Shown piece after piece: positions 21,601-34,799 of a stretch of DNA of 64,000 nucleotides; the stretch's first letter is position 1, and every line of letters starts with the position of its first letter. This DNA comes from Symbiodinium natans (taxonomy: Eukaryota > Sar > Dinophyceae > Suessiales > Symbiodiniaceae): the NCBI GenBank assembly GCA_905221605.1, contig CAJNDS010002614.1:30001-94000 (forward strand), in the 5' to 3' direction. The position numbers were made by a program, and so were the translations under genes. The notes beneath the pieces are model-generated. The model saw only the letters and a list, made by a program, of their open reading frames with translations, had not been told where the DNA came from and ran no database searches.

Positions 21601-22528
21601 GCCTTTCACTTCTGTGCAAAGATGCGCGATGGCGAAGACATAACTTATGATGTTGTGCTGCTTGAGAAGAGCCGAAAGACTTCTCGGGAAACCTCTGGCA
21701 CAAACTATTGAATTCTGATCACGGCCTTGTGTTCTTCGCGCCGGCCCGGCACATCATCGCTTAGCTCCTCCCCATCCTGGTGCCGAAGGAGCTCGCACAA
21801 AAACATCACAACCCCAACCGTTTCAGCATTTGAGATTTGGATGCTTCTGAGACTGCAACATACTGCAACGCGGAGCAGTTTCACTGGCAGCTCCTGCCTC
21901 CAGCAAGGTTGCCTCAACCCAGCCTTGCAACCTGCAAGAGCTGAGTCAAGTAGCGCGTTCAGAAGGCAGATGTCTACACTGCGTCCAAAGCATGTCATTT
22001 TTGCAGTGTGACTCCACTTCTGTCTGGCATCTCGGGCCCGTGCGCGCCCAGGTACACGAGCTGCGGATCCTTGGTCAGGAACCGGCGCCTGAAGTGAGGT
22101 CAAGAGACAAAGAATCCCACGATGCGGTACATGATCTTCCTCTCCCACTGCCCATGCACACTGATTTGTTTGAGCACTTCAGATTGGTGATTTTAGGAGA
22201 CTTCAGGCCATTGGGGCCCCCATTGAATCGTTGGGGTGCGTGCCTGAGTCGTGCAGGCATGGTCTGAGTCTCCTCTGTTGGGAGGGTCACGGAGTAGCCC
22301 AGCCTTCAAATCACAGCACGATGAATCAAGTGAAGTGCGTATCTAGTAAATACGGTCGTTCTTCCAAATCCCTGTTGCCAAGGAATCCCCTATTAGGGAC
22401 TCTGTCCCAAGGTCCATCCCTTCCAAGAACCTTTAGAACAGCCTCCATACAGCTGGGCACAACACCACACGCATGAGCAGTGTAGTCCTGAATCTGTCAG
22501 ACGGACCCTTCTCATGGATCAGAGACCA
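18700..22528. other. No gene assembled
   Basis: Short minus-strand protein-like pieces occur (for example YLGAHGPEMPDRS near 22030-22080 and QWERKIMYRIVG near 22105-22140), but the only apparent intron between these two would be about 30 nt, too short to trust. A tandem duplication of GCTCTTACGAGTAGG lies at 19368-19397. Confidence 0.35.
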
Positions 22529-22735
22529 CTACGCCCTCAGCCTGTCGATCATAGTTGGGAAAAGCCCATGCAAAGCAAAGCTTTGAGAAGTGAAGCCTTG
22601 AGGGCTTTCTGCTCCGATTAATTGGAGGTCAAGCACCCTCACATACTCTTGCGCGTTTCTGGATTTCGGGGTAACGAGTGTCGCGCAAAAGCTGTCCAAG
22701 GGGCATGTGGGCGCCGGCGGTGCCCCGGACTTCAC
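22529..22735 (-). CDS. Candidate terminal exon, unrecognised
   Basis: The minus-strand frame reads like protein to its stop (NAQEYVRVLDLQLIGAES, then GFTSQSFALHGLFPTMIDRL). It may join the pieces near 23100-23220 (EPSEPQKQGSLVALTFLRPE) upstream. The family is not recognised. Confidence 0.25.
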   Translation of the reverse strand: MKSGAPPAPTCPLDSFCATLVTPKSRNAQEYVRVLDLQLIGAESPQGFTSQSFALHGLFPTMIDRLRA

Positions 22736-22739
22736 CCTC

Positions 22740-25288
22740 CTCCCACGCGCATGTCCCGTTGGAGTAGTAACCTTGGGCTCTCCAAGGAGCGAGGACAGAA
22801 AACGCAGCTAATCTCAGCATGTCCGGGCCATTGACAGCCTCAAAAACTGTGTATTGCAGTGTTGTTTTTCAAGTTTCGTGCCTCCGACAGGAGCCCCAGG
22901 TGAGGAACGTAACAGCCCAGCACACCGAAAAGTCCCCGACCCCCCCTCCTCCCTGCGGGGTTGAAAAACGGCTCCAAAGAATAGGTTCCTTCAATGTTCC
23001 GCGCAGATTCCTCTCTAGCAAAGCCCCACAAAAATCTTGGGTATCATGTCCGCGTGGCTCACAGGCTCCTGTGCGTGGAGCTCCGGCCGCAGGAAGGTCA
23101 GCGCGACCAGACTGCCTTGCTTCTGGGGCTCTGAAGGCTCTTTGGCACTCATGTCAGGCTGCTCAGATGAAGCTGCAAACCACATGCACTTGCACCAACA
23201 AGCTGGCAAAAGCGCTCCCACACCGGCCGGGCAGCGTGTCTGCCGGCTCCCGTGTACGCGGATGGTATATGTTGGAATGCCATCCTGCTGTTCGGGTCAA
23301 CAATGTGAAGAAGTAAAGTTCATGATAGCTGACACATTCCATTGGCGTCAGCAACGCTGATGCTTCAAGTTTCAAGGTACCTCCCGCAAGCACGCCCGTG
23401 CAACCCTCACCCTTACTACACGGCCAGTGCTTCTGACAAGCCTCATCGAATCTCCCACGAGAGATAATGACGGCCGGGGTCCACATGCCATTCCTGTGCT
23501 GCACAGAGCAACTCTTGAGCACCTTGCAGGATCTATCGCGTCTGTCGCCTGTCTATGTTCACTTTAACAGCGGCGAGTTGACCACTCCACAAACATCCGC
23601 ATACCTTCCTTGAGACACCGGCGCCCTAGCGTCGAGGCATGCCTGTGCTCGCCGAGACGCGATTTGGAGAAGTAGTCCACATTCTCCTTGACCACATACG
23701 CTTCCTGATCACACGAACCTTCGACCCCCAGAGTCCTTCAGCCTGGACGTCACACACCATGCCTAGGCCCAAAACTGGGTCGGAGAAGCTACTGAAGATT
23801 TGAAAAAAAAAACTACCGGTCTGGCCACAGCAGTGGGTCAAGGGATATTCATGGCCTGTCGGACCGAGACAGAGAGGCTGGCCAGCCGCTTCGCGAGGCC
23901 TGACTTCGGCATCTCGGATCCCCCCCAAAAAGAGGCTCTAAACATCTGTTTGAGAGCGTGCGCGCACCGAAGCTTCTTCACAACCTGCAAAGCCGTCCCA
24001 GCTTGAACCGCTGACCTGAAGAATGTGCTTGAAACATCTTGACATCAAACCTTCCACTTGCAAAACACAGTTGGTTCCAAGTTCCAAGGTGAGATGTAAA
24101 ACTTGCGTGGCACTTTCAACACTCGACCCCAGGCCTTTCGCGCGCTCCTTCCACCGGCTCGGCTGCGCCTGGCATAGCGCCGCGTGATTTGGGAACGTCC
24201 CGATGCGTGATCCGAACTCCCAGCCCAGGATTTGCTTCTTGCACTTCCAACGCCAGCTTCCGCCACCCTGGAACCAGGTTGAAAGATGGCGTTTGGATGA
24301 AAACATCCCCCTACTATTAAGCACACATTTCGAGTTCTATTGCGGGGGGGGGGGTGGCGCCCGTATCAGGTAAGACTCTCGCAACCTTCTTACTCGACAT
24401 TGCTACTTCGTTCCTCATGTCCAACAATTCTCTCTGGCATCACTCCGTTTAGTGTCTGAGCGTCTGAGCGTCTGAGTGTCTGAATGTCTGAGCATCTGCG
24501 TGTCTAAGTGTGTGAGTTCACAGTACGACATATTTCTCCTTTCAACGCCCTGCCCTGCATAATGGAGCTTGAAACATGAGATAAGTTTTTGTGTACTAGT
24601 AGACTCAGTAGACCCGCCCTTGCCTTCGTGGCAGCCGTGGCCTCTTCTCCAAGCTCCAGCTGGCGAGGGGATTTGCTCCAAACTCAGGGTCTGGGACTTT
24701 GCTTAAAATTTCCAGGATTTCGGATAGGCCCCTTGGTGGGAGGGTGCTTGAGTAGCACATTTGATGTTGAGAGCTTCGGTGCTTGACATCTGCGGATCCG
24801 GGCCCTCAGCATGCCAAAGCACTGCTACAAACTGCTGCAATCCTTGTAGATTTGGTTCGAAAAGCGCCTCGGCATCTGGCTCCTCAGGCTTCCGTGGCGA
24901 AGGTGAGCCAGACCTCGATCGATTCACGTGGCCACGTTTGGTCCTCCGAAGTTTCAAGTGTCACGAGCACCTGCCATGAGCAAGCCCCTGACGTTGCAAG
25001 CGAACCCACGTAACTCTTCAATGGAGGTCTTGAAGTTGCAAAGTTTGCAGCCCTCGAACAGCAACCTCTCAACCGAAGCCTTTCAGCCGGAACAAATTGG
25101 GCCGCATGCCCTGGCATGGTCAAGTAGGAGGCCATGGACTTCATAGTTGTCTGGGTCACCTGGATCGGAGTGCTTTGGAACATTGGGTAAGGACGCCTTT
25201 TTCACGGGTGGCTGTTGGCAATGCTTCACCTGCAGTAGGATGCGTATAAGGCACCGTTCACTACACACATTTGGCACCTTGGAGCTTG
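22740..25288. other. No gene assembled; 10-bp minisatellite
   Basis: Only weak exon-like pieces. 24452-24512 is a run of a GTCTGAGC-like unit of about 10 bp. Confidence 0.35.
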
Positions 25289-25362
<74 letters not shown>

Positions 25363-25385
25363 TATATACATATATATAGATATAC

Positions 25386-25416
<31 letters not shown>

Positions 25417-25417
25417 C
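25289..25417. repeat. (TA)n/(CATATA)n microsatellite
   Basis: About 129 bp of TA repeats interrupted by C about every 10-20 bases. The long YIYIYI frames on both strands are translations of it. Confidence 0.95.
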
Positions 25418-28400
25418 AAAAGGGCACTCGGACGACACTCTCATGACTTCTTGCACCGGGCGCACCAGGTTTGGATTTGACGCCTGTGTTGCTTGCTTTC
25501 TGAGCTTCTCCTGGAACACAAACCGACTTCTTCTCTAGGGGTCACCACATGTAAAGCCACCGACAGGGGAAATATCTTCGGGTATCTTTAGCACCTTTAG
25601 CATCAGTCGCAGCAAGCTCCTTCTCTCCAGCGTTCGCGGTCATCTTCACCTGCAGCTGCCCGAATGCTATCACCGTGAAAGGATTCAACATGCACAGGCA
25701 AGTTCGGAGAAGCTCGAGAGATCCTGAACATTTCATGGGAAGTGGTCCCAGAAACAAGCACTCAACAGGCGACATACCCTCCGGGCACCATAGCTGCAAC
25801 ACATCTACTCATGGCACGGTGGCGGTAGCAGCCACCGAAAGGCCCCGCCTTCCCCGTGGACATGAAGCTTCGCCCAGCCGCTTGCCGAGCATCTAGATTC
25901 CAAGTGACCACCGTCTTCCCCTGCCGCTACAGAGGGCGTTTGCACAAAGGGCGAGGTCTTGTTTCGTAGGAGAACATTGCGGGTGAGGGGTCAGTTGTTG
26001 ATGTCTGCATAATGTTGCTTGCGGGGACTGAATAAGTGTTTTGTACCTTGTGCAGGCTTTGACACCGTGAATTGATCAATCGAGTGTCTTCATTGAGCAA
26101 AAAGGTTCGCCCGGAATTAAAACCGGGCATTAACAAATATGTGGTGGGGGATAGGCAGCCTCAATGTTCAGACAAATTTGAATTTGTTTCTTTCTTTCTT
26201 TCTTTGTCTCACTCCGTCTTTGCAAGCGCTCCGGCATTTGCAAACAACATGCTCGAAGAACTACAGGATTTGTATGTGTTTCGAAGGAACTCGTCCTCAC
26301 GGCACGAAGATCTCTAAAGCAAGTTTGCGCGGCCTGAACAAGAAACAAGGGGCTGCCCGTTAGTTGCCTCAACTATCAGAAGCCCCAGCGCCGTGACAGG
26401 TTGAACATTCTTAAACCGGCAGCTTGCATTCTAAATTACGGTTGTTTGCGCGTCGCTGGGGGTCGGGAGGACTGAAGGAGTGTCGAATTTCAAAACTTCT
26501 TGAGGGACTTGAGGGATGCCCGATTTTGACAACGCGTCTTGTTCCAGAAACGTCAAACATCCTTGCGCGGTATGTTGTGTAGGGAAGAAAGAACGCTGTA
26601 AATACCAGTGTCTTGGGCATGTTTGCCAAAGGCATGGACGCTTGTGACAGCGCGTCTTGTTCCACTTCCTTGTGCAGTATGTTAGACACCTGTCTTATCG
26701 ACATGCACTCTTGGGGCTTAGCCACCCAAATTCTCGTTTAGGGCTTGAGCTTGCCACCTAACATCTCCCTCCTTCTCCCGCATCCTTCTCGGCTTCTGGC
26801 ATGTCCAGCTAACATGAACAGTGCAGACTTGTCCCAGAACACAATCTTTCCCTGTTGGGGCTTGCCACGCAGCCTCGTAAAGATTTCTTCCGGGACTAAC
26901 TAATTGGCTTGGCCCTTTAAGAAGGCCCCGAACCCTCAAGCCACGAAAGTTGAACAAACAAACTTAAAAGCCCCAAAAGCGACAAAAAACCTGAAAGCTC
27001 TGAAAGCACTGAAGAGGACCACCAGACGATGGGACCAGGTGAACTAGAGACCAGTGGACCAAGACCACCCCACAAACTCACGCAAGCCCGGACCAGTCGA
27101 GCGGCCGGCATGACGAGCATGGCTCTGAATGGGACTGTTATTCACTGTTCAAGAAGGTTTGCTAGGAGCCTAACACTGGATGCCTTCGAGAAGAGGGATC
27201 TTTCACAAGTTACAAGAGAACTTTTGCTCCAGCAAAGATCCAATCTTGTGCAGAACATGGGCCAGGATCTCCTCAATGTTCGAGCCCCCTAGAAACTGAG
27301 GGCTCCCGTGTTGTCTACGCAAAAATTCTCCAATTTTCAGTTATTTGCAATACGTCAAGTTGTGAAGCCAGAAGCGTCTGGCTTAAGCCTGTGAAGTGTT
27401 CCGTACTGGCAAGCTGCAGCTTCCAATATCTGATTTTTAGTTTTGCAAGGTCAACTCGCCAGCGACATGAGGCTCCGCTGAGAGAAGTGAGGCAAAGCCC
27501 TCTTAGCCCGATGTTTAGGGCGGTCTCTTCTCGAGGTGCTTCAGTTTGCTTGGGAGGTCCCCGCAGTCTCAACTAAAGCAGCCCCGAAATTCCGGAGTGC
27601 TAACCCCGAAAGCCACTCCTCTGGAGACCCACGGGCAGAACGCGAGGGCAACTCACAGAAGCCTGAAGAAATCGAAGCCGTCAACAGCCAAAAATTCCGG
27701 TCGGGCCTCGGACCTGGAACCTAGGCTTGTGGACAGGAACCGAATGCTTCCGACTCACCAAACATCGGGCAAGTGCGGCAATGCACGAAAAACCACAGAG
27801 CGCCTCAAGGGTACTCCTCGTATGGTTTCGGGGTGAGTTTAGGCCATCGCTATCACGCAAACTGCTCAGCTTGTAGCCAAGTTCATTCAGCTCAGGCACT
27901 GCTCTTGCTGAAAGCAGACTTCAAGGAGGCTGTCTTCCCCATAGCGCCGGTCTCGGCCAAAGGAAGTGGGAAGGGAAGCGGGAAGTCTACAAGGTCTACC
28001 CGCACCCTGAATCAGTCCCCCAGCGAGTCCTCCAAAGCGCAAAACCACTGAGAACCGGAGCAGTCCACTCATATCCAACTTCACAAACAACCCCCGTTTT
28101 TGTGACTCCGGTTTGAACACTTGTGGCCTGCTCGGCGGCGCCTGGCAGCCAAACCACTTTTGGTGCAGGGTGCAGCCACAGCTGGCCGAAGACTCTTTAC
28201 CGCAAGTGTGCTAGAATCATAAAGGGGCATCGACTGCACTTGCCAGCCTACTGAGCTCTTCCAGATCTGAAACTTGACGTCCTCGCGAAACAGAGGTTGC
28301 TCTGGCGTAATAAGGAGATGCATAACTAAACAATGCCAAAAGCTTGTGAAAGGATTTGGGGGCTTCGTCCTGCGTCCTGCCTTCTGCGTTCTTCATGGTG

Positions 28401-28533
28401 ATAGCCTCAAAGCGAAGGGCCACGCAACTCGAGTCCGAACAAGGTAAAGCCAGTCAGGAAGGGAAGGCAGCGAAAGGCAGGAAACTGAAGTTCGCAGCGT
28501 TGACTAGAGTCAAGCAGTACACGCGCTCTTTGC
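25418..28533. other. No gene assembled
   Basis: No conserved motif or phase-consistent exon chain found. A short (TTTC)n tract lies at 26188-26205. Confidence 0.35.
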
Positions 28534-28862
28534 ACAACACACACACACACAAAACACACACACTCACACACACACACACACACACACACTCACTCACACA
28601 CACACACACACAGTCACACTCACCCTCACACTCACACAGTCACACTATTCCCTTGCCGAGTTCTCCGCTAGGACTTCGAAGTCTCCACACACACTCACAC
28701 ACTCACACACGCACACTCGCACACGCACACACTCACACACGCACACACTCACACACTCACACAGTCACACAGTCACACACTCACACATACACTCCCACCT
28801 ACACACACACAGAGACACACAGGGACACACAGAGATACAGAGACAGACAGACACACGGAGAC
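28534..28862. repeat. (CA)n-rich satellite with CACT/CAGA variants
   Basis: About 330 bp of CA repeats with interspersed CACTCA and ACAGAGA units, broken by a unique stretch at about 28644-28685. Confidence 0.9.
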
Positions 28863-29132
28863 ACCTCGCACGCCCCACCCACCTACCCTTGCGTGTACCA
28901 ACAAGCAAGCTTGTACATCACTGTTACATCACTGGAGTCTAGGGTTGCGGGCGAGTGTCACCGAGAAACACTCCAGTGGTGGGGAGCGTCTACCGATCTG
29001 AGTTTGCAAGTGTGCGCGCCCGCTTAACTTTGCATGTGCTGCTAGCGTCCAGCAAGCTTCTGGGCTGCGTTCTGTGGGGCATGTGCTCCCAAAAATCATT
29101 TACAAGTGAAGCCTTCACGGGGAGGGGGGGTA

Positions 29133-29212
29133 GAGAGTGAGTGAGTGAGTGAAAGAGTGAGTGACAGAGTGAGTGAAAGAGTGAGTGAAAGAGTGCGTGA
29201 AAGAGTGAGAGT
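29133..29212. repeat. (GAGT)n minisatellite
   Basis: Repeats of GAGTGAGTGAAA-like units over about 80 bp. Confidence 0.85.
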
Positions 29213-31639
29213 GGGTGGTTGATTGGTAACCGAAAACTCCCGCACTCTCAAAGGAGCTGGCTTTCGTGACAGGAATCCCGGGCGAGGAGAATAGCTGATA
29301 TAAAATCTAACAAACCCACACCAAGGGCCGGGTGGGCGGGGTAATTCCGTGGACTAGCCCGGCTTGGGCTTCAGAATTCAGCGCTCTTCAGCGCTCTTCA
29401 GACTTCCACACTAATACACAGATTCGGGATCCTCGGCCTGCAACGGATGCTGAGATTGTGGCTCCGACATCTGGCTTGCGCATCTTCCATCGGCCTTAAG
29501 TTGCGTGTTAGGACGGCCGCAGCCCGCAGCCCACTAAATGCAAGTCTTGGCAAACCTCATTGGCCAGATTTCAAGCCCAGCGAACCGTCCCTGCCCCAAA
29601 CCTGAGGTTTGTCAGCTGTGGTAAGTCGTCTGCCGCAGTACCTCTAGTACCTCTAGTATCAGTAGTAGTGGTGCGGCAGTATAGTAAAAGAGCAGAATTG
29701 TCTAGTTGCTTGGTTGTTAGCGTTGTTATTGAAGGTGATACCCTTTCTGCAAGGAAGCGTTCTGGCCGATGCGAACAGCCGATGCGAAACTCAGGCCAAG
29801 CGGCAGTAAAATAGGCAGCCAGATAAAACCTCCATGGCAAAACATGGCAATGTGAGCGGAGGTCTGGGATCCTTCTGTCTTTCCAACAAATGTCTTTCTT
29901 CACGTGATGACATGCCCGGAACACTCGCTGTCGAGAATTGGGGCTTGCTCCGTGATGAAGACAAGAAGCACAGCTGCAAAAGAAGACGCCACAGAGCATG
30001 CCAGCCTCAGGCAGGTGCGTCTCAAACTTATGACTTGGGTTCTCGGGTGTCTTCTGGTCTTGTCGGCGCCTCTAGTCTGGAACGTGTGACAAAATGGGAC
30101 CACTTGCAAAGTTATCTGGCACCTGAAGCTGCTCTCAGAGCGATCATGGAATGCCGAGGGAGCTGCCAGATACCCAACCAACTCCGTCATGTCGCAGACA
30201 TCCCTTCCATGGGATCTTTCTCTCACACAGGATCAAGGCGGCGCTTGCTATTGATGCTACTGGCTCGTCAGACATCAGTCGAATGTGTAAACCATGCTGC
30301 CGAGGCGCGTGGGATCCTCGGTAAGGCCTCAGGCTTCGAAAGCTCATGACCCAAGAACCCTTCAAGGGCAAAGCCTTTTGAGAAACTCAAGAGCAATCTG
30401 TTCACATCCTTGCAGATCCAGGCACATTCCATGATTTGCAGTGACTGGATCAGGCACCACGTCCCATGCAGAGCATCACGTTGGATCTATGCGAGACCGG
30501 CCCGAATTGAAAGAACAAGGATGGCTGTGCAACAGCTGATCTGGTTCAGCTCGTGAACACATGACGGGGATGGCGAGGGCATGGTGCTGATAGAAGTTCG
30601 ATCAAAGTGGGAGGAACTGCAAGTTCAAGATTTGCGGAGTCTGCCTAATCTGCTTGGGCTTGCACGTCCCTTATGTCTGATGCGGGCGTACTATGACAAC
30701 TCCCTTGTGAGCGCCACAGTGCGGAAGTGCCAGAGCGAAAGTCGCGCCGCTTGTTTCTTCGTCTGCAGCTGAACAGGGCAGGGCACAACAATTCCTACCT
30801 CGGTGTAGAAAGCCTTCGCACCGTCAACTTGCCTGCGCAAACGACATGACTGAAGCCCCTGCTTCAGCGACATTTCAAGTCGAAATCGGGCACCCTGTTG
30901 ACAGCGACTGCGACCTCGAGGTGATTCTGGCATATTCTGGATCTCCCAACTCTGCATTTCACGAGACTGCACCCAGCGGCGGTGGCGACTTTAGCCACAC
31001 TGCTGGCATTGCAGCAGGGAACAGCGCCAATGGCGAACCCTGTTGAGACCACACCAGATCTAATCTACAACGCCACTCCCGACGTAGCTTTCCCACGCCG
31101 GAGACTGGACATGTGATGCTGGGCCGAGGAGTCAGTCTGCAGGCGAGCCCTCCTCGTCGTCATCGTCCTCCTCCTCCTCCTCGTCCTTGCCTTCCCTCGC
31201 CGGCCTTTGCCCAGGCCGCGAACACATTGGCACAGCGTTATCCCTGGCCCAGCACTGGGGCACCCGACACGAGGCCGTTCTTCTTGAGAACTCGCCTCGA
31301 AGGAAGATGCCATTCCAGCCCATGCTGTTGAAAGGAATGCAGCAATGCCACAGCAACACCAAGCTTGTTTTTTGAAATTCAGGCATGTCCAATTGCACGC
31401 AAGGAGCCACTTGTCTTTGATTTGCACGCCATTCCTGCACAAAAAAAGTTCTGGAAAAGAGGCCCCCGCAGCACACGTGTCCCGCAGCGGAGCGGAGCTC
31501 AGGAGGGTGACTGGACAACAGCTTGGCACTTCGACGCAGGCTGCAGCCGGTCCTGTGTGGCCTTAGAAAGGTTCTGTACCCGCCGCAGAGTCTCTCTCTA
31601 CTCTCAACACACCAACTCAAGAGTCTCTTTCAGACATTG
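29213..31639. other. No gene assembled
   Basis: Nothing recognised. A CTCCTC/GTC triplet-rich stretch at 31150-31195 gives an acidic peptide on the minus strand that may be real coding or repeat. Confidence 0.35.
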
Positions 31640-31906
31640 TCAGTAGTGTACCACTGATAGAGCGAAGAGCCACATGAGAAGCAGCAGCACTAGTGGCAGC
31701 CGCCAAGGCCACCACAAACCGCAGCACTTGGATATCATGCTCCACTGCTTTCCTGGGATGCAATGAAGGGTTTCGGACATGTGCAACGTGCCCCATCTCC
31801 CCCCATCGGGCAGCCGACCATATTTCTGGAAACCCTCCAGGAGGCGCTGCCTCAGACGGCCGAGCGAATCATCTGACTCAGCTCTCTGCGAACGCAACTC
31901 ACTCAA
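31640..31906 (-). CDS. Candidate 3' exon, tail-anchored protein
   Basis: The minus-strand frame has a helical part (SLGRLRQRLLEGFQKYG) and ends in a hydrophobic segment (LPLVLLLLMWLFALSVV) two codons before the stop, the layout of a C-terminally anchored membrane protein. A protein-like piece upstream (32090-31990, including LELQIWLYDRSRSAELEM) may be another exon. The family is not recognised. Confidence 0.33.
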   Translation of the reverse strand: MSELRSQRAESDDSLGRLRQRLLEGFQKYGRLPDGGRWGTLHMSETLHCIPGKQWSMISKCCGLWWPWRLPLVLLLLMWLFALSVVHY

Positions 31907-32566
31907 CTAACTCACCCACCGAAAATATTCTTTCCTGATCTCACTGCGCGCCCAGCGAGCCTGAGAGGGTTGAGCATGTCTTGCATGGGAAAACCCAACG
32001 AGAATCTGCAGAGCTCTGCAGAGCGCGAAAGAGCATCTCGAGTTCAGCGGATCTTGAGCGGTCGTAGAGCCATATTTGAAGCTCCAACTCCCTACGATCT
32101 GCTGAACTCCACGCTCCCAGCAGCGGGTTCATTAGCTGGCATGCACCTTTGGCATGAGCCCGGTGAAACATCCAACACCTGGACCGAGATCCCAGTGATC
32201 ATATTGTGTGGGCACAGAGAAAGAAACAGATGTTCATTTGTCTCATGCAACTGCAGAATTTCACTCTTCTGGGACAATTGGGACAATCGCGCCAGCAAAA
32301 AACTCTGACACCCAGCTTCAACGCACCACAGGAGCTGTCCACGGGCCACCGACCTCGCTCGGGACCTCAACCAGCATTGCGACATGCGAGACCATGCCAA
32401 ACCGATTTCCTGCAAGGTTGCTTTTCAGGCACTGGCCAACTCCCAGAGCATCGGGTCCAGTTCTGTGACGTTTTGGTCGCCACCTGAGTTTTTGAGCCAG
32501 GACACGTTCCAAACGCACAGCCTAGCCACCGGCCATGCAGTCTGCCAGCAATACTCAACGCCTACA

Positions 32567-33199
32567 TTACATCAATGCCGAGGTAAAAGCATGTCGAATT
32601 GGCGGGAGCTGCAATGTCCGCCGATCGAACGACATAGCTGTGGCCCTTCGCAGAAGCTGAAAAGCTAAGAGGCCAATTTCATCAGTTACAGTTGTCAAAT
32701 CACAGCCTCCGCCAAGTAGATGATCTGTCTGGCCTCCTCCTGCCAAGTTTAGCTCTCTTTTGAGAAAAACAGGGGCAACGCGGGGCTCAAGAGCCTCGGG
32801 GCCGAGAAGGCTTGGGACAAGGATCGTATCGTTGATCTCAAACTGCCCCTGCTCGGACACCTAAGGCGAACTGGCGGCTGAAGGCTGCAAGCTGAGCTGC
32901 GCTGAACTCAGGGTGCCGGCCGGAGGAGGGTAGCGGATGCCAGCGTTGTCGAGTTCCCTCTGATCCCAACCATGCAAAGAAAAAATGATTGCGACTGAAA
33001 GCCTTACGAGCTCCGTGGCAACACCATGGACGGTCAGGTAAGGCTTGGGCGGATACGACTGTCGGGTCGGCCCGATACCTTGGGCAGCTGACATGCGAAA
33101 TTGAAACGGGGCTCCCTGCGATCCTGAGCGGGTCCCGGAACTTGGGGCCCCCTTGGGGCAGCGGCCGTACCGTTCGCCAAAGAAGCGAATGTAGCCGAC
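32567..33199 (-). CDS. Two-exon gene, unrecognised protein
   Basis: Exon 33199-33008 (64 codons, phase 0) joins exon 32860-32567 in phase 0 across a 147-bp GTAAGG...TTAG|G intron. The product runs from VGYIRFFGERYGRC through PPKPYLTVHGVATEL and, after the junction, VSEQGQFEINDTILVPSLLG, LLGGGCDLTTVTDEIGLL and LLRRATAMSFDRR to a TAA. Both exons have even codon use and no simple repeats. I do not recognise the family. The first exon begins at a TCAG|G acceptor, so more exons lie upstream, perhaps the piece at 33570-33848. The last exon may end earlier at a donor, with further exons near 32320-32480. Confidence 0.5.
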
Positions 33200-33569
33200 C
33201 TGAGAGTCGAAGCGCGCCGAGAGGCACCGGTATCAGGTATCAGTGCACACAGTATAGATTAGAACCGAAGTGCGCAGAAGTGGGCGGCGGAACAAGAATG
33301 AAGTGCAGGGATCAGGGAGCTCAGAGGGCCACCCACAGCAGCACACCACGCCGATAGTGTCGGCTGCGCAAGACGCCGGTGGCGTTCTTGTAGCCTCAGC
33401 GTGGGAGGACATCGTACCCCATCGCACATCATCTGCAGACTGGCCAAGGCTGCCGGCCACCAGCGTAGCCCACACTGGAGTTGAAGTAGAAGTAGTTGCC
33501 GAATTGGTGCGCTCCACCTGTGCCATACATCCTACACCCACCCATCTGAAGAATCTTGTTCCTGCAAGG

Positions 33570-33848
33570 CTATGGTTGTGCACCACCAGATATAATCAGG
33601 TAAGCCGAGCAGGCTGACATGTTGGCGTTTGCTGGAAGGTTCGCACGAAACGGCACTTGAAAGCACCAGCCTACCAGGGGATTGTGGTGGATGGAATCCA
33701 CTCGGAAGCCCGGCACCGTCGGCGGGGTCATGGCGAGTCCTACAAGCTTAAACGTCCCCCACCTTTGGAGCCTCAAGCTTGGACATCGCAAATTAAGCTG
33801 CTTGCGGTCTATGTATATGCGAACACCCTGCAGCGCATCCTTGCACAA
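33570..33848 (-). CDS. Candidate exon, unrecognised
   Basis: The minus-strand frame after a TTTAG|G acceptor reads like protein (GVRIYIDRKQLNLRC, GWCFQVPFRANLPANANMS) to a stop. Another protein-like piece lies at 34360-34110. It may belong with the gene at 32567-33199, but no phase was proved. Confidence 0.25.
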   Translation of the reverse strand: MCKDALQGVRIYIDRKQLNLRCPSLRLQRWGTFKLVGLAMTPPTVPGFRVDSIHHNPLVGWCFQVPFRANLPANANMSACSAYLIISGGAQP

Positions 33849-34532
33849 GCAGATGCACTTCGCCTAAACATCCCTGAGCAGCTTTAAGAGCTTTAAGAGT
33901 CCCAGTCCGATCGGGCCGTAGTTCCCGGAATCGTGCCGGAAGCCGGAGCGGACGAGCGCCAGGGTGAGCATGCCAGACCTTCAACAGCCAGTGACCCTGA
34001 AGCCAGAAGATCCCGAAGATCCCAAAACCTGCAAAACCTGCAAAACCACAATACCCGGATTCAACATATATCCGAACAGGACAGAACCAGCCTTGCAAGA
34101 CACAGAGGTGCAATCTTGCACCTTATAGAGGGGCAAGTTTCTCTTGCAGGCGAGATGCTCGAGGTCCACGACTCGCACCGCGCTGGTGGAATCTCCAACA
34201 AACCTAAGGGCCAGTGCTTTGGAGGAGAGTATGCTAGAGGCGGACGAGCATGGAGAAACCGCAACAAAAAGGCCTGCTCGAATCCTGCAAAGTCCGACAT
34301 CTCTGGTGAGCACATGACCATCATGCACCATGTTCGTGCCAAACATCCAGTTCAAGATCACCTTCTTCCTTCGCAGTGAGAGTCGTCCCTCAGCTAGCGT
34401 GCGCTACAGTGTGGTTCACCTTGCACACCGGCCGATTTCACGGCTTAGCACGTATGCTCTTAGAGAAAAGCCGCTTGCTATTGAAGCGGGGTCCCTGTTT
34501 GTACTCAAATAAAAACTCATCGTTCAAGATCA

Positions 34533-34533
34533 C

Positions 34534-34568
<35 letters not shown>
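34533..34568. repeat. (ATC)n microsatellite
   Basis: Twelve or so ATC triplets. Confidence 0.9.
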
Positions 34569-34799
34569 CAGCAAAATGTGGTACCAACTTGCATCAACAC
34601 AGCATCTCGCTCACCCCTCATCACCATTACCTCCGTAGCACCACGGCCATAAGTTCTGTCAACCTTAACCAGGCCTGATGAACACAAACTACACCGCCTG
34701 CAACTTGGAAAAAGCCCTCAAAGGTCTGCCAAGAAAGCTCCTGCAAGCAACTCCAACTATATTTTGTCCCGGGGGGTCTTCAATTTAAAGTTCTAGATA

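Noticed and set aside
22000-22150. Two protein-like pieces as one gene joined by a short intron
   Set aside because: The intron would be about 30 nt, shorter than any other inferred here, and the family is not recognised.
28356-29027. 223-codon plus-strand ORF
   Set aside because: Most of it is HTHTHS/THTHTL from the CA satellite.
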